Assembly (NCBI GenBank): GCA_014925825.1
Contig: JACGCK010000005.1
Span: forward strand, 62,001-126,000
Direction: 5' to 3'
DNA from: Pholiota molesta
Lineage: Eukaryota > Basidiomycota > Agaricomycetes > Agaricales > Strophariaceae
DNA length: 64,000 nucleotides
The notes under the pieces: generated by a model
The model's database searches: none
Seen by the model: only the letters and a program-made list of their open reading frames with translations
What the model was told of the DNA's origin: nothing
Shown: piece by piece, positions 22,975-36,459 of the stretch
How positions within the stretch are numbered: the stretch's first letter is position 1
How the letters are laid out: every line of letters begins with the position of its first letter
Translations under genes and position numbers: made by a program

Positions 22975-24356
22975 TCAATTAAGGAAGTGCCTATACGCAT
23001 CATTCCAAGCCTTCTTAGCATCTGACTCGATAACGTCCTGCCGCCAAAATTCAATACCCAACACGAAGACGCTAACTGAGCTGAACTCACTCCGTGACAA
23101 GGAATAATCCTCTCGAAGTCCCAATTCGACACGACCTTCGCATCCCGTCGCATCTCCCTAGACCGGGCCATGAAATCAATAAAAAAATATGGACAGAGTA
23201 GGAGTGAAACTTACTCTACGTTCTTTCCGAGGGACCAGATCAGTCGGGCATGTATCCAAGATGACGGTCCGAATGCCCCTAGGCCCAAGAAATTGGGAGA
23301 CGCTTTCGTCTTCGAATACTTATTCGCGGCATCAGTATATTGACAGTCATAATGACACGAATTTAGCAGAAAAGATTAACTTACCTGTTCCTTGACCGAA
23401 GCTAGATTCATCAATAGGTCCGCTTCGATAAGCGACTTCGAAGGTTTATGCAGGAAGGCAATATCCTTATTCTTGAATCCAGAAAAGTAGCTGTGCATGA
23501 CGAGATGAGACGTCCGGGAATTGTTTGCGCAACCAAAATGTGACTTTACCACCAGTCAATCTATACAAGATAGATTAGCCAAATGCGTGGTTGACGTGAA
23601 CAATTATGGAACCCACCTCGTCCTCGAATCCATACTTCGTGTTGGGAGGGTCTCGTCCCCAAGCTGCGGTTAATTTTAGCCATCGTGGACCAGCATTTCC
23701 CAAAACTGCTACATACCTCCATCGAACTTGAGGTCTTTGTCACCTATACGCGCGATAGCATCCTCAGGCAGAATGAGCTTGGCTTCTGGATATTGGTTTT
23801 TGAAGTCGCCTAAAAGCAGAGGAAGTATCCATATATACTTTGTATGGAGAGAAAGATATATTTGTATGTGTGCTCACGTAGGAACAAGTTGTGCACCGCA
23901 TCGGCGCCAACAATGTATCTACAGGAAAAGTTGTATGATGGTTAGCTCGGTTGTCCAGTGGAATTCATTACAGTGTCTCAACAACAGCAATGGATAGTTA
24001 TAATGAAGTTACGCACTTAACAGGCCCAAGCTCTTGTAGCTTCGTCTTCGTACTGTCGTCCAGTGGTGTTGATGCCAGGACCCACACGCCCCCGTTTTGC
24101 AGTTTTATCGCAGTGGACCTCCCGCCTATCGGCCATATTCCGAATCGTGAAAAGGGTCTGAAATGGGGGTTAAGACATGAGCAGTTACTTAGCATGTAAA
24201 GCGTAACGCACCTAGAGAAAGTCCAGACTCCTTTCGTCACCTAAACACCAGATACCACGCCATCAGCACTGCTCGAGTACTGCTCCTTCAACGTTCCGGC
24301 TGGCACTCAGTGCGACTGACCTCTCGGATTACGGTCTCGGATACTGGGGTTGTCAT
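22975..24356 (-). CDS. DUF4336 family protein
   Basis: Eleven exons on the minus strand: 24356-24321, 24240-24212, 24157-24017, 23918-23878, 23809-23717, 23663-23617, 23560-23550 (11 nt), 23490-23385, 23318-23215, 23157-23091, 23037-22975; phases close to 245 residues. The sequence reads MTTPVSETVIREVTKGVWTF, RFGIWPIGGRSTAIKL, GGVWVLASTPLD, YIVGADAVHNLFL, KSLIEADLLMNL and WDFERIIPCHGDVIE. This order matches DUF4336, a family with a metallo-beta-lactamase-like layout but a reduced metal motif. The biochemical role is unknown. No signal peptide or membrane segment is seen, so it is probably cytosolic. It borders the AT-rich repeat island on its 3' side. Confidence 0.85.
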
Positions 24357-24967
24357 TTGGTCTTTGGGTGAGTTTGTCGTTTCGAAAGGGAGAATGGGAA
24401 GGGAGATGGCAACCGAACATGAACTGTCCTGCGGTTATATGAAGTCCATGATGTCACTGTGCTCAGATGTTGTGGCCATTGATCAAAGCTCAATTGAACA
24501 CCCACCTCCGGCTACCTCCGGTCGATCACGACCTTTGCAACTGCAATGAATAAGCGCCGGCGATAAATATCACAGTCGCTCGCAAAAGGCGACTCCGGTA
24601 ATTGAAGAAATCAAACACATGAGACGGGTATGTCTATTGCTAAGTGTCGGAATGACAGCTCGTGCACGCTTACCTACATACATGCACAACTTCTGGGCAC
24701 GCTACTTAGTACTTACCAAGCGTGCTTGATCATCAATTAAAAACGTCTGCGAGAGCATGACCACCACCGGCAATAAACTAGCTTGTTAATAAGACTTCGA
24801 AGGGAAATATGTTCAGCTAGAGAGAATCGATGTTCTAGTCCACGCAGTCCGCACGCTTAAATCATTCTGATAGTCTCTTGAATGATAATATAGGCATCAA
24901 AAAAAAGAACAAAATGGTATAAGATGAAATGGCCGTTGCAAGCTCACAGTGGAAGACACGACTAGTT
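24357..24967. other. Intergenic, no gene seen
   Basis: Promoter of the DUF4336 gene and 3' flank of the permease gene. No coding signal. Confidence 0.4.
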
Positions 24968-27485
24968 CTAATGCGCGAATCGGAAGTCCAAGCGTTTATT
25001 GCCAATATCCGTCGTGGTAGCCAAATATTCACTTTTTTGCTGTTCACCAAACGCGCATCAGCGTCCATAATGGTAAAATAACCCAAGCAAAGATACAGAC
25101 CTCCGATGTCATAGCGTCCCAGCGCTTCGCTTTCTGCTTGTTTCGCCAGAGATAATAGGCTTTCGTGCCAGGATACAAGATGGTGACGTTGAATAGACAA
25201 ACGGCGATGAGAACGCTATTACCGCGGCGATCTATCAAATAAACAAAAAGGTTAGTCAAGTCATGGATGGGTGAATGATCCTGACGAGGAGAGGCGTACA
25301 CATGGGAGCATCGTCTGCACGATAGATGTTCGATGAAATAATGGAAGACGCCTGCACAAACCTACAACACCTATGTTAGGTTTTGGAATATGAGAAGGTG
25401 AAGGCGACCCCGTACATATTATACACCGATGCGCTGACTGTCCGAGTGGCAACAGCGCCCGAGTTGCGCGAGCACCAGCCGACCTGAATCGGGTGCGAGT
25501 AGGGATACATGAGCAGCAATGTCGACACAGACTGCCATAAAAACACCAAAATTAAAGTAAGCACGGAATAAGTAGAAAGCGACGAACGCGAAACGCACGA
25601 AGAACACCCATGGATTTGGATTATCCGGAAGTGTACGCAGAGCGACGAGGAACGGGAGGAGCCACACGTCTTCGGACATGGACACAAAGGAACGATCGTT
25701 GAGACGCTCGGAAACGAGGGTGAGGACCATCATGGATATCATTCCGCCGACTGTGGATGGGATGGTGAGCAGATTGGTATTAACAGTGCTGAAGCTGTTG
25801 GTACATGATGGGTCAGCATTCGCATGTTATCGGGACAATGGGAAGAGTGCATACCCAAGCTTGCGGAGAGACAGGGTGAGGTAACCTGCAGGGGGAGCCG
25901 AAGGGACACCAAAGAGAAGTCCGCTAGAGACCATCTTGAGCATCGCGTTTAGTGTCACTGGATATAAGACTCACATAATGTAGAGAGGCCACAAATCGTA
26001 ATCCTTGACAGTAGTCCACAACCTCTTAATTGTCAACGCCTCGCGATTGTGCATGTCGCCCTAAAAAAATATTATGGGTTATCACAATAACAGCTTGACA
26101 GTACTCTACATACCTTAGTTGGATCGTCACGAAGGATGCGCGAAACAGCAATATACTCTTGTCGCTCTGTAAACCAGCCTTTCGGGCGGAACCAGCTTTT
26201 CGTTTGTGTAGGCGAAGGCGGCATCTTGAAAAATGTTGCGATTCCAACGGCCAGAGTGATTAGACCTCTGTAAACACCACGCGCGTTAGTCTATTATCTT
26301 GAAAAAATAACGATAATTGTATTGACTCGATGAGGAAGAGCCACCGCCAGCCCTCTTTGCCCGCGATACCGCGCATCTTTAGAACCCCAACAGCGAGGAA
26401 GCTAGCGAATATACCGCAGACGTTGGAGGAGATCCAGAAAAGTGCTAGCCGTGCAGGAAGCTCATATTTCGTGTAGAAATCTATCAAGAAATCGGCATCA
26501 GCTGGGCTTGTTTACCTGGAGTACGAGATACGGACAAGAGAGGTATAGGATAAGGTCCGGAATGAAGCCTCCTTGGATGAAACTGTAAACGCATTTGATT
26601 AGTGTTTTGAAGAATTCGTGAAGTCGGGCGAATAATTTACCCCAGGAGTGCTCGACAGGTTAGAAAAGAGGCTCTTCCGGTCAGCCAAAACTGGGCCAAG
26701 GTGACGATTGACCACAAGCACATCTGGATGGGAATCCAACGATCTGGCCCAAGCTATATATTATTGATTGAGCAAATGAGTATAAGATGTAATGCTGTAA
26801 ATAGAAGTATATAGACCTTACCCGTTTGGAAACCAGCTGAGACGGAAGTTCCGCGCAGAGAAAGGTCAGACGGAAGATGGTGTTCCCCATATTGTAGTCT
26901 GAAAGAAAAAAATATAAGACGGAAATATAACAGCGATGAACGATGTCAGAAACTATAGAAGCAATTTACATACCATTAGTCGACAGATGAAGGTCGCCAA
27001 GGAAGTTGTCCGAGTTCGCTTGCGTGAGATTTCCCCGATCCAAGTTGAGAGCAGAAAAGCTGATAGCAGCCCAGAGCATGACTTTCCAGTCGATCTTCCG
27101 AAGTAGTTCCTACAACGATTGACATTGACACAATCAAAACCAGCTAAATCTTCGAGATAAAAACGATAGGGCGTACCTTCTCTTCCCTGAATGTCCAGCG
27201 CGCTTTAATGTCGAATCGGTGGATGTTTTCATAGTTCGCCTTCGGCCAGTAATGAGGTGCCAATTGAGGGTCGTCGTATACAGACCGCCGGGTAGCAATG
27301 GCATCCAAGTCCTGAGGCTTGTACAGGTGACGACGAAAGAGGTAGTCGAAAAGCTGGAACGGCTGGGGTTCGGCGTCGACCAAATCATCGCTGTCAGTTG
27401 ACCTTATGGATTTCGTGTCGATGTCTGGACTCTGCTTGCCCGAGGAGCCATCATACTCTGAAGTCCTTTCAGGGACGACCGACAT
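24968..27485 (-). CDS. MFS permease, allantoate/vitamin (Dal5/Seo1-like) group
   Basis: Fourteen exons on the minus strand: 27485-27177, 27109-26974, 26898-26822, 26753-26641, 26582-26536, 26480-26327, 26267-26114, 26060-25975, 25923-25855, 25794-25599, 25531-25416, 25361-25300, 25231-25101, 25039-24968; 573 residues. An N-terminal cytoplasmic stretch of ~110 residues precedes about twelve hydrophobic helices. Signatures: [85 protein letters not shown] and the C-terminal LDFRFAH. The family (anion:cation symporters) imports allantoate, nicotinate, pantothenate, biotin or peptides with protons. The exact substrate cannot be told. Divergent from HIRA across a 1-kb spacer. Confidence 0.9.
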
Positions 27486-28483
27486 GGCGAGGGAAGACAA
27501 AGAGAGGAGGAGACGTGGGATGCTGCCTGGCGGTTATCTTTGCTTCTTGCTCATATATAAGTGGTGGGAGAAAGGGCCGGAATGGCGAAGCACACCATAT
27601 TCGACCCCCGTGGCATAAGCAATGCAAAGTAGAGGCTCTTACAAAGTCATCCATAATGCAATGATAATGTGTGTGCTGTGGAGGTTCCTTATGGAAGTAT
27701 AAATTAGGACATGATGCACCGACTCCCAAGAATTGCGCAACGGCCCTGAACGGAAGTTATCCGTAGATATGGCCGTAGAGGCAGATGCCAGATAGAGAGG
27801 TCCAGAGGGGGCCTGCTCAACATAGAAATAACACAGAGAGACGTCCGATGCTCCAAAGCTTCATAATTTGTCGCCTGGGAGTGGGCTACGAACCCTTTGC
27901 GTGGTATCAAGTATGGTTGTATATTGACCCAAAGTTCGGAGATGACACAAGTAGTCAAATTCATTTTGAAAAGGAGTCGTTACTGCGAATGAATTGGTGC
28001 TGTGAAAAGAGCAAAGGAAAATCTTGTGCGCGATTCCTGATCAAATGGCGAGCTTTCGTTAACCAATAACGTGGCAAGCATCGAAGCACTTGGCGAGAAT
28101 GAGCAAATAGATGCATGAGAGCGAGAGATAAGCTGTATAACTTGCTATATGCAGCAAATATACAGGTCATGGGGAGAAAATGAGAACAGTGTTGATTAGG
28201 AGGTGAAGCCTTGAAGTGGATTTGATTGATGGCAAACAGTGACGGCGGAGTTTCGGCGTCAACGTTGAGCGGCATCGTTCAACCGCTGAGTGTTGCTCCG
28301 GACCGTCATAACCATCTCCTCGTCTACACTTCAGCGGGCCCCCGTACCTGCAGTCTGTGCCTTCAAGACACACCACGTCCAACATATATACTGCAACATA
28401 TACGCTGATATTTCAGGAGCTTGGCGATATCGAATCTTCGGTCGACTTTTTCGCGCAATAGGCTGCCGTTGTATTGAATCGAA
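27486..28483. promoter_or_regulatory. Divergent intergenic region, permease / HIRA
   Basis: About 1 kb between opposite starts; holds both promoters. Short open frames on both strands lack coding character. No clear TATA box or known binding motif identified. Confidence 0.35.
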
Positions 28484-31400
28484 ATGCACTTTACCAAGCC
28501 AGCATGGGTTATGCACAAGGATTCGGCGAAATCGGACCAGAGCGAGAAGCGATTGTCTATTTTCTCAGTACATGTCCATCCGGATGGGTCGCGGATAGCT
28601 ACTGGCGGCCTGGACGCGAAGGTTCGAATATGGAGCACAAAGCCAATCCTCAACCAGGCGTCAGAGCTGTCGGGCAAACCTCCAAAGTCGTTGTGCACGC
28701 TGACGATGCACACAGGTCCTGTGCTCACTGTACGATGGGCGCATTCGGGAAAATGGCTTGCGAGTGGCAGCGACGACGAGACCGTGATGGTTTGGGATCA
28801 TGATCCGTGAGTGGCATAATGTGTCATTATGGGCCTGCAATGTTGAAACGACGCGTAGAAATGCTCGTGGAAAGGTTTGGGGTTCGGACGAGATCAATGT
28901 TGAGGGTTGGAAACCTCTAAAGCGACTACAAGGGCACGAGAGTGGTATGTACTTCCGTGTAAATCTTCGCTTTACCCTACTTACATTCACACCAGATGTG
29001 ACCGACGTGGCATGGTCTCCAGGAGATCGTTACTTAGCTTCTGTTGGTTTAGACTCTGCAGTGATTGTTTGGTGTGGTTTTACGCTAGGTACCTTGTTTT
29101 CAACGTCAGTTTCATCAGAAACTAACTGTCTGCTAGAACGCCTCCGGAAACTCGATCAACATCAGGGATTCGTGAAAGGTGTATGCTGGGATCCTGTTGG
29201 AGAATTTATGGCTACTCAATCGGACGACAGAACTGTGAAGATATGGAAAACTACGGACTGGTCTCTGGAGGCTGAGGTGCGGAAACCGTTCGAAGACTCG
29301 CCTGGTAGTACGTTCTTCCGGAGATTGAGGTTTGTAATTCTATTTTCCACTCTTGCGTATCTGGCTGAATATCTCTCTCGAAGCTGGTCTCCAGATGGCG
29401 CACATATAACAGCTTCAAACGCAACAAACAATAAGGGATATGTGTTTATTGCAGCTGTGATCACACGAAATACATGGACGTCAGAAATTAGCCTGGTTGG
29501 CCACGAAAACACTGTCGAAGTTGCTGTGCGTCGCAATCAATTTTTTCTTCTGATGTTTGTATTTATCCGAGTTTTAGGCGTATAACCCCCATATCTTCCT
29601 CCGTAACCCATCTGCGCCAATTTCGACCTCCAATATCTGCTCCGTAGTCGCTCTTGGCGCAGATGATCGATCCGTATCCGTCTGGCAGACGAAATCGGCT
29701 CGCCCACTTATTGTCGCCAAAGAGGTCTTCGAACGCCAGATCATGGACTTGAGCTGGTATGTTCCTTTCTATTGAGTTCGCGCTGAAGTTAATGTCGTTT
29801 TTCAGGTCTTGGGATGGGCTAACTCTATATGCCGCCTCTTCCGACGGCACCATCGCCGCATTCCAATTTGACCCCACCGAACTGGAAGGCATTGCCTCAG
29901 AAACCGACCAAGAACAATATCTTGCTAAATTTGGTTTCACACCACCGCCCCTTCCCGAAGGCTACTCCCATGTATCAAAGCAGGAGCCAGCAAAAATCGC
30001 CCTCGCACAAACGCAACAAGCGAGCGGATTCGATGGCGGTAGCCACGGCCCGGATAAAGTCAATATCCTCGTCGCGAAGCGTGCACCCAAGGATAAAAAA
30101 CGCGTTGGACTCATGTCAAACACCGCAGCTTCGACCGTACCCACGTCTAGAACCACGCCCCTCACCACGCCGCACCCATCGACGCAGCCGAACGGGATCG
30201 GCACCACAGGCGCGCGCCGCGCACAGCTCAGCCACATCCAGGACATGCACCCCGCGCACACCCAGACGCCGATGCACAGCGCGTTCTCAAGCTCATTCCC
30301 CAATCCGTCCGAGCAGCCTTTCCTTGACTCGAGCAACTGGTCGCGGCACGCGGATATCGGGCAGGCGATGGAGCTCGACGTGCAGATCGACGCGTTCGAT
30401 TCTGGGGGTGCCAGTGCTAGGGTCAAGCGGAAGGCGTCGGCGGTCATAGATCTTACTGATGATGCCGGAGGGAAAGCTGCTATCAGGCCGAGGACGCTTG
30501 GTGGCGATCGGCCCGTGGAAATGCATGTCCCGAAGTCTATTTCGAAGTGGACACCATCGCGGGCGGCGGCTGAAAGAGGTTGGACTGGCGTTGGTGGGTC
30601 AGGTGGTGGCAGATTGGAGCCAATTTTGCCGACACCGCCATTGTTGACTTATTTGAGTTCGGAGGTGGATGGGACGAATGATTTGTTCGAGGTCAAGAAT
30701 GTGGAGGAGACAGGTATGTTTTCTTGACTTCTTTCGTGGTCGCGCTAAACAATGTATTGTCTCATAGGAATGACGGAAGTGGCGTTCGTCAGTGGGAAAG
30801 TAACGGAGTGGCTAGATTTTTTGCCATCACCTGCATTATCGGTCAAGGCGACTAGTACATATTGTGCTGTGGCGATGGAAGATGGGTCGGTTAATGTGTA
30901 TTCGCATAATGGGCGAAGGTGAGGAATTATTCTTTTAGGATTTTGAGTTCAACCATGTTGATTTGGTTCATGCTAGGTTAATGCCTACATTGACGCTCGG
31001 TGCACCATGTGCGATCATGGAGGGTAGTAGATATGCGCTACTTGTCATCACAATTACCGGTCAGATCCACTCTTGGTGAGTAGAAGGCAATTCGTATGTC
31101 AAAAGTCGGCGACTCACATTACCAACTTCATCAGGAATATCAAGAAGCAAACCGCCAACTTTGCACCCGCGTCTATCCAACCGCTATATGGTTTCTCCCC
31201 CAACTTCACTCTCATGTCCGCTACTGTGCGCGACAACGGAGTGCCCATCGTCCATGGCTCAAACAGCACCGTCTACTCTTACGATCCCGCCCTCCTGTCC
31301 TGGGTCAAACTCGCTGAACACTGGTGGTCTGAAGGCTCCGACTTCTGGCAGGGCCGCCAACGGGGTAACTCGACAACCGCGAACCGCGGCATCATGTCCG

Positions 31401-31924
31401 CCATCGAAGGCAGCATCGCCGGTATTCCCGATGAGAGTGCCGCTGAGATCCCACGGCCCAATTGGTGGAGCGCGGCGCTGACGCTGGGGCATCTCGAGAC
31501 GCGGATGCTGTCGACGAAGCTGCTGGAGAGCCCGCAGGAGTACAGGCAGGCGCTGCTGATGTATGCAAAAAAGATCGCGGACGAGGGCTTCCGAGGGAAA
31601 GCGGAGGAGTTGGTTAGGGAGCTTTTTGGGCCGGTATATTGGTCTGTATTTTCCCCCCGATTTTCCGCCTTGTTCAGTTGCTCATTGGTGTCCCATTTGT
31701 AGGCGACCTGGGAGGGAAGATAGTTGGCAATCGTCTGTTGTCGGGCTTTCGAAGCGGGATTTGCTGAAGGACGTGCTATCCGTGTTTGGTATGCCCTTTT
31801 CTTTTCTCTCACTCAGGACATCGTCTTATATTTTGTAACAGCAAGGAGCAAGACGTTGACCAGGCTCGCCGCGGACTGGCAAGATACCCTTAAAAAAGCG
31901 ATGAACGACGAACCATTCCCTTAA
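28484..31924 (+). CDS. HIRA: HIRA/Hir1 histone chaperone subunit
   Basis: Twelve exons: 28484-28806, 28859-28944, 28996-29088, 29137-29329, 29384-29525, 29578-29756, 29806-30713, 30768-30918, 30977-31075, 31135-31641, 31703-31788, 31842-31924; 949 residues. The N-terminal half is a WD40 propeller: HPDGSRIATGGLDAKVRIW, GKWLASGSDDETVMVWDHDP, SPGDRYLASVGLDSAVIVW, GEFMATQSDDRTVKIWKT and WDGLTLYAASSDGTIAAFQ. The segment VNILVAKRAPKDKKRVG is the HIR B motif that binds Asf1. A Hira domain fills the C-terminal third (FLPSPALSVKATSTYCAVAM, then the GTARSK-like end). The complex deposits H3-H4 independently of replication and represses histone genes. The third intron has two in-phase donors (29077 or 29089). 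Single copy, housekeeping. Confidence 0.93.
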
Positions 31925-32513
31925 CTTGATGCGATTATTTTGCTCTTTTCCGCCTTCCTTCGGTCCTTATGATGTTTCTCTGTTGTGTACTGTATATCAT
32001 GTATGTCTAGTTGCTTTACAATCTGTTCAATCATATACTTGTTTAATAGCTGCTTTTTCTTTGCCGTCGTAATTTTTGACCCTTGGTTTCGCTCCCTCAC
32101 CGCTTCGAACGTCATACTAATCAGTAATTTTTTCCCCTGACAATATCCATTTTATGGGTTGAATTAGAAGGCTGTAGAAGTCGAACGATGCTCAAACTCA
32201 AGGCTCCTAATAAGCGCCCTACATAGCCTCAGGCATCTGACTCCTTCTGACTCTGAGCGCCAAGTACATCAAGCGAAATCGATCAGATCATTGAGTGATT
32301 AGATTAGATCGCCGAGAGTCTTTCGTGGCACGGGAAATTTTGTGAATGTGACTCGACGGGACTTAATATAAGTCGGTGACCTACAAACAAACCTAGCTGA
32401 TTCAACAGATACAGATAGCCACGATATCGCGGTTCCTGTATCGGGCATTGAGACTCTCGAGTCCTTGTACATTATCTTCCCATCGATCTCCATCCATCCC
32501 ATTTGTCCGCAGG
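31925..32513. other. Intergenic, HIRA 3' flank and LeuRS promoter
   Basis: No gene. The right part before 32514 is the leader of the synthetase gene. Confidence 0.4.
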
Positions 32514-35500
32514 ATGGCGCAAACCATAGAACTTGCTCAAGTACGTGTTTTCTTCTGCTGTATGAAGCACTGTTGACACTTCTCTCCACAGACAGCGAAG
32601 AGAGATCATCTCAAAGCTTTGGAACAGCAATCGCAGAAGCGTTGGCAATCCGAAAAGCTATTCGAGGTCAATGCCCCGTCACCAGCAGAGATCTCAGGCC
32701 TATCCACCGATGAAATCAAAGCCAAGTTTCCGAAATGGTTCGGAAACTTTCCCTTCCCCTACATGAATGGCAGCTTGCATCTGGGCCATGCCTTCACAAT
32801 CTCCAAAATCGAGTTCGCGGCTGGGTATCAGCGAATGTTGGGCAAGCGGGTGCTGTTCCCCCATGGCTTCCATGTCACTGGAATGCCCATCAAGGTACGT
32901 CTGCTATGGCTTACTTTTACTCGATGTGCAATATTCAACGTGTCGTAGGCATCGTCGGACAAGATCATTCGTGAAATGGAAATGTTCGGACCCGACTTCG
33001 AACGCTACGAAGAAGTGCAGGCCCAAATCGAGAAAGCAGAGGCAGAAAAAGTCGCCCAGGAGGCGAGCACCGCGGTCGGAAAAGCAAAGAAGGGCAAACT
33101 CGTCGCAAAATCAACCGGACTGACATACCAATTCCAAATCATGGAGTCCATCGGTGTACCTCGCGCTGAAATCAAAAAGTTCGCAGACCCCCTCCACTGG
33201 TTGACCTATTTCCCTCCTATCGCCATCGCCGACAACAACGCGTTCGGTTCACGTATCGACTGGCGTCGTACTTTCATGACCACGAATGCCAATCCCTACT
33301 ATGACACCTTCGTCCGCTGGCAAGTCAACAAGCTGTACAAGCTCGGCAAGATCAAATTCGGCGAGCGATACACTATCTACAGCCCCAAGGACGGCCAGCC
33401 ATGTATGGACCACGATCGCCAGGACGGCGAAGGTTTCGGACCCCAGGAGTACACCGCTGTGAAAATGGAGGTCCTGGAATGGAGTCCGGCTGCCAAGGCT
33501 GCTGTTGCGGACAAGGTCGATGGCAGGACGGTCTACATGGTCGCTGCCACCTTGCGCCCGGAGACGATGTACGGACAGACAAACACCTTCGTGGGCACTG
33601 GCATCAAATACGGAATCTTCGCTGCCAATGAGAAGGAGGCGTATCTGTGCACTCTCCGCGCGGCGCGAAACATGGCTTTCCAAGGCACCATCACTCCTCG
33701 TGGACACATCGAACAGCTGGTCGAAGTCGAGGGCGCTAAGCTCATCGGAACCAAGATCAAGCCTCCTTTTGCCCTCACCCCTGAAGTCTACGTTCTGCCC
33801 ATGGACAACGTCCTGCCCACCAAGGTATGTTGATTTCAGCCCCATCTCAGCGTCCATTACTAATTTCCTATCCAACAGGGTACCGGCGTTGTGACCTCCG
33901 TCCCATCCGACTCCCCTGACGACTTCCAAACCCTCACCGACCTGCGTAAAAAGCCCGAATTTTACAACATTGACCCCGCCTGGGCTGCCGTCGACCCAAT
34001 CCCCGTCATCTCCACGCCGACCTACGGCGACATGACCGCGCCCGCCGTCGTGAAGCAGTTCAAGATCCAGTCGCAGAAGGACATGAAGCAGCTCGCGGAG
34101 GCGAAGGAGATCGCGTACAAGGAGGGCTTCTATAACGGGACGATGCTGGTGGGCGAGTTCAAGGGCCAGAGCGTGCAGGATGCGAAGCCGAAGGTGCGCG
34201 AGGCGATGATTAAGGCGGGGCTGGCGTTTGCGTATGCGGAGCCGGAGGGGCTTGTCATCTCGAGGAGTCAGGACGAGTGTGTGGTTGCGCTGATGGACCA
34301 GTGGTATTTGGATTACGGAGAGGCTGCGTGGCGGAAGCAGACTGAGGGGTGAGTATCATATTTATTTTGCTTGTTTTGTTGCATGTTTTACTGATTATTG
34401 GGTTAGTCTATTGGCGAGGATGAACACCTACTCTCAAGAAACGCGTCATGCCTTCGAGAAGACCTTGGACTGGCTGAACCAGTGGGCCTGCGCTCGAACA
34501 TACGGTTTGGGATCGGTTCTGCCTTGGGATCCTCAGTTCTTGGTCGAGTCATTGAGTGACTCCACCATTTACATGAGTTACTACACGGTCGCTCAGCTCT
34601 TGCATGGTGCGTGTCCTCTCGTTCTCACCTCCACCAAGGAATTTATCTAAACTTTGGCCTTCTTTAGAGTCTAGCATTGACGGAAGCAAACCCGGTCCAT
34701 TGGGCATCACCCCCGAACAAATGACCGATGAAATCTGGGAATACATCTTCTGCCGCGGTCCTTTCCCCGACCCTTCGCCTATCCCTCGCGAAAAGGCCGA
34801 CGCCCTTAAACACGAATTCGAATACTTCTACCCCCTCGACGTCCGCTCGTCCGCCAAGGACCTCATCCCCAACCACCTGACGTTCGCGCTGTACAACCAC
34901 GCCGCGATCTTCCCCGAAGACAAGTTCCCCCTGAGCATGCGCACGAACGGGCACCTGATGCTGAACGGCAAGAAGATGTCGAAGAGCACGGGCAATTCGC
35001 TGACGCTGCGCGAGGCGATTGAGAAGTTTGGTGCGGACGCGACGCGGTTGTCGTTGGCGGATGCGGGTGATGGGTTGGAGGATGCGAATTTCGAGGAGAA
35101 GACGGCCAACGCGAATATTCTGCGCATTCATACTTTGTTGGCTTGGTGCGAGGTGGGTTGTTCGTCTTTTTTTTCCGCTGAGAGGATGTTGGCTGATCTA
35201 TGTATTGCTTTGTAGGAGATGGTCAAGGATCAAGCAAATCTCCGCCATGGACCTCGCACTTATCACGATCAGGTCTTCGAGCAAGAAATCAACGATCTGA
35301 TCAACATCACCCAAAGCCATTATGATAAGTAAGTCTTTACCACCTGCATTCGTTACTTTGACTCCTAACCTCTCTTTTAACAGAATGAACTACAAGGACG
35401 CTGTGAAATTCGGTTTCTACGACTTCCAGAGCGCACGCGACTGGTACCGGGAAGTCACCGTCGACGACGGCATGCACGTCGACCTCGTCTTGTACTGGAT

Positions 35501-36245
35501 CCGCAACGCCGCCCTGTTGATCACGCCCGTCGCACCCCACTTCGCCGAAAACATCTGGAGCGACATCCTCAAAGAGCCCAAGTCCGTCCAGCTCGCCTTG
35601 TGGCCGACACCCTCCACCCCCGTTGATCGCACCATCATCGAGGCCGGGCAGTACATGCGGGGCACGATCAAGACCATCCGCGATGCGGAGGTGTCGCTCC
35701 TCAAGGCGATCAACAAGGCCAAGGGGAAGAAGAACGCCAATGAGGCTGCATTCGATCCCAAGAAGCCGAAGGGTGTCAGGGTCTACGTGGCGACCCAGTT
35801 TCCGGAGTGGCAGGATACGTGCGTGCAGGTCATCCAGGATGCGTATTCGAAGGAGACCGATAAGGTCGACGATGCCAAGGTCAAGGACTTGCTGACCGAG
35901 AAGGGGCTTATCAAGGATAAGCGTGCTATGCCTTTCATCCAGCTGTTCAAGGTTCGTATTTTTCTCTTTTGTTCCTTCTGTCCAAGGAGCCATTTTCTGA
36001 CGACGCGTGGCCTTTTCCAGCGACGTATGGCTCAATACGGCGCAGAGACTGCCTTCCGCCGCGCTCTGCCTTTCTCGGAGAGTGCCGTTCTGCGCGAAAT
36101 CCTGCCATACCTCAAGAAAACTTTGAACTTGACTGAGGCTGATGTTTTGTCTGTCGAAGAAGCCCGGACAAACGAAGCTTTCAACAGTGCTATCATCGAT
36201 ACCTCGGAACCTGGAAGTCCTGCATTTGAGTATTATAACGTATAA
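32514..36245 (+). CDS. CDC60: Cytosolic leucyl-tRNA synthetase
   Basis: Nine exons: 32514-32540, 32592-32894, 32949-33824, 33879-34348, 34407-34606, 34668-35152, 35216-35328, 35384-35951, 36021-36245; 1088 residues, normal for eukaryotic cytosolic LeuRS. Class I signatures: the HIGH box as [10 protein letters not shown] (near 32770-32800) and KMSKS in [16 protein letters not shown] (near 34960-35000). The CP1 editing domain is recognisable from [18 protein letters not shown], and fungal/archaeal features such as [11 protein letters not shown] are present. It charges tRNA-Leu and edits mischarged products in the cytoplasm. No mitochondrial targeting peptide is visible. The C-terminus ends FEYYNV. 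The last exons are GC-rich. The very small first exon (nine codons) is fixed by MAQTIELAQ and a good donor. Confidence 0.96.
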
Positions 36246-36459
36246 CATGTAGATGAAATAGTTGCTTTGAATTTACCATTATATCCTGATTTGCTTGTAG
36301 CGTGAACTTGACATTGACGCGACTGAGACAGTATAGTAGCCGTGACTGCGTTACTGGAACGTGACCAGACGCGACAGTGACGACGATTCAGGACAAACTT
36401 GGTTGCTCTTGCAACAACCTGTTGACAACCTGTCGAAACTCCACATCTAGTATTCCAAG

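Noticed and set aside
35337..36248. Long minus-strand frame opposite the LeuRS 3' exons
   Set aside because: Antisense shadow of GC-rich codons; the sense exons are clearly LeuRS.
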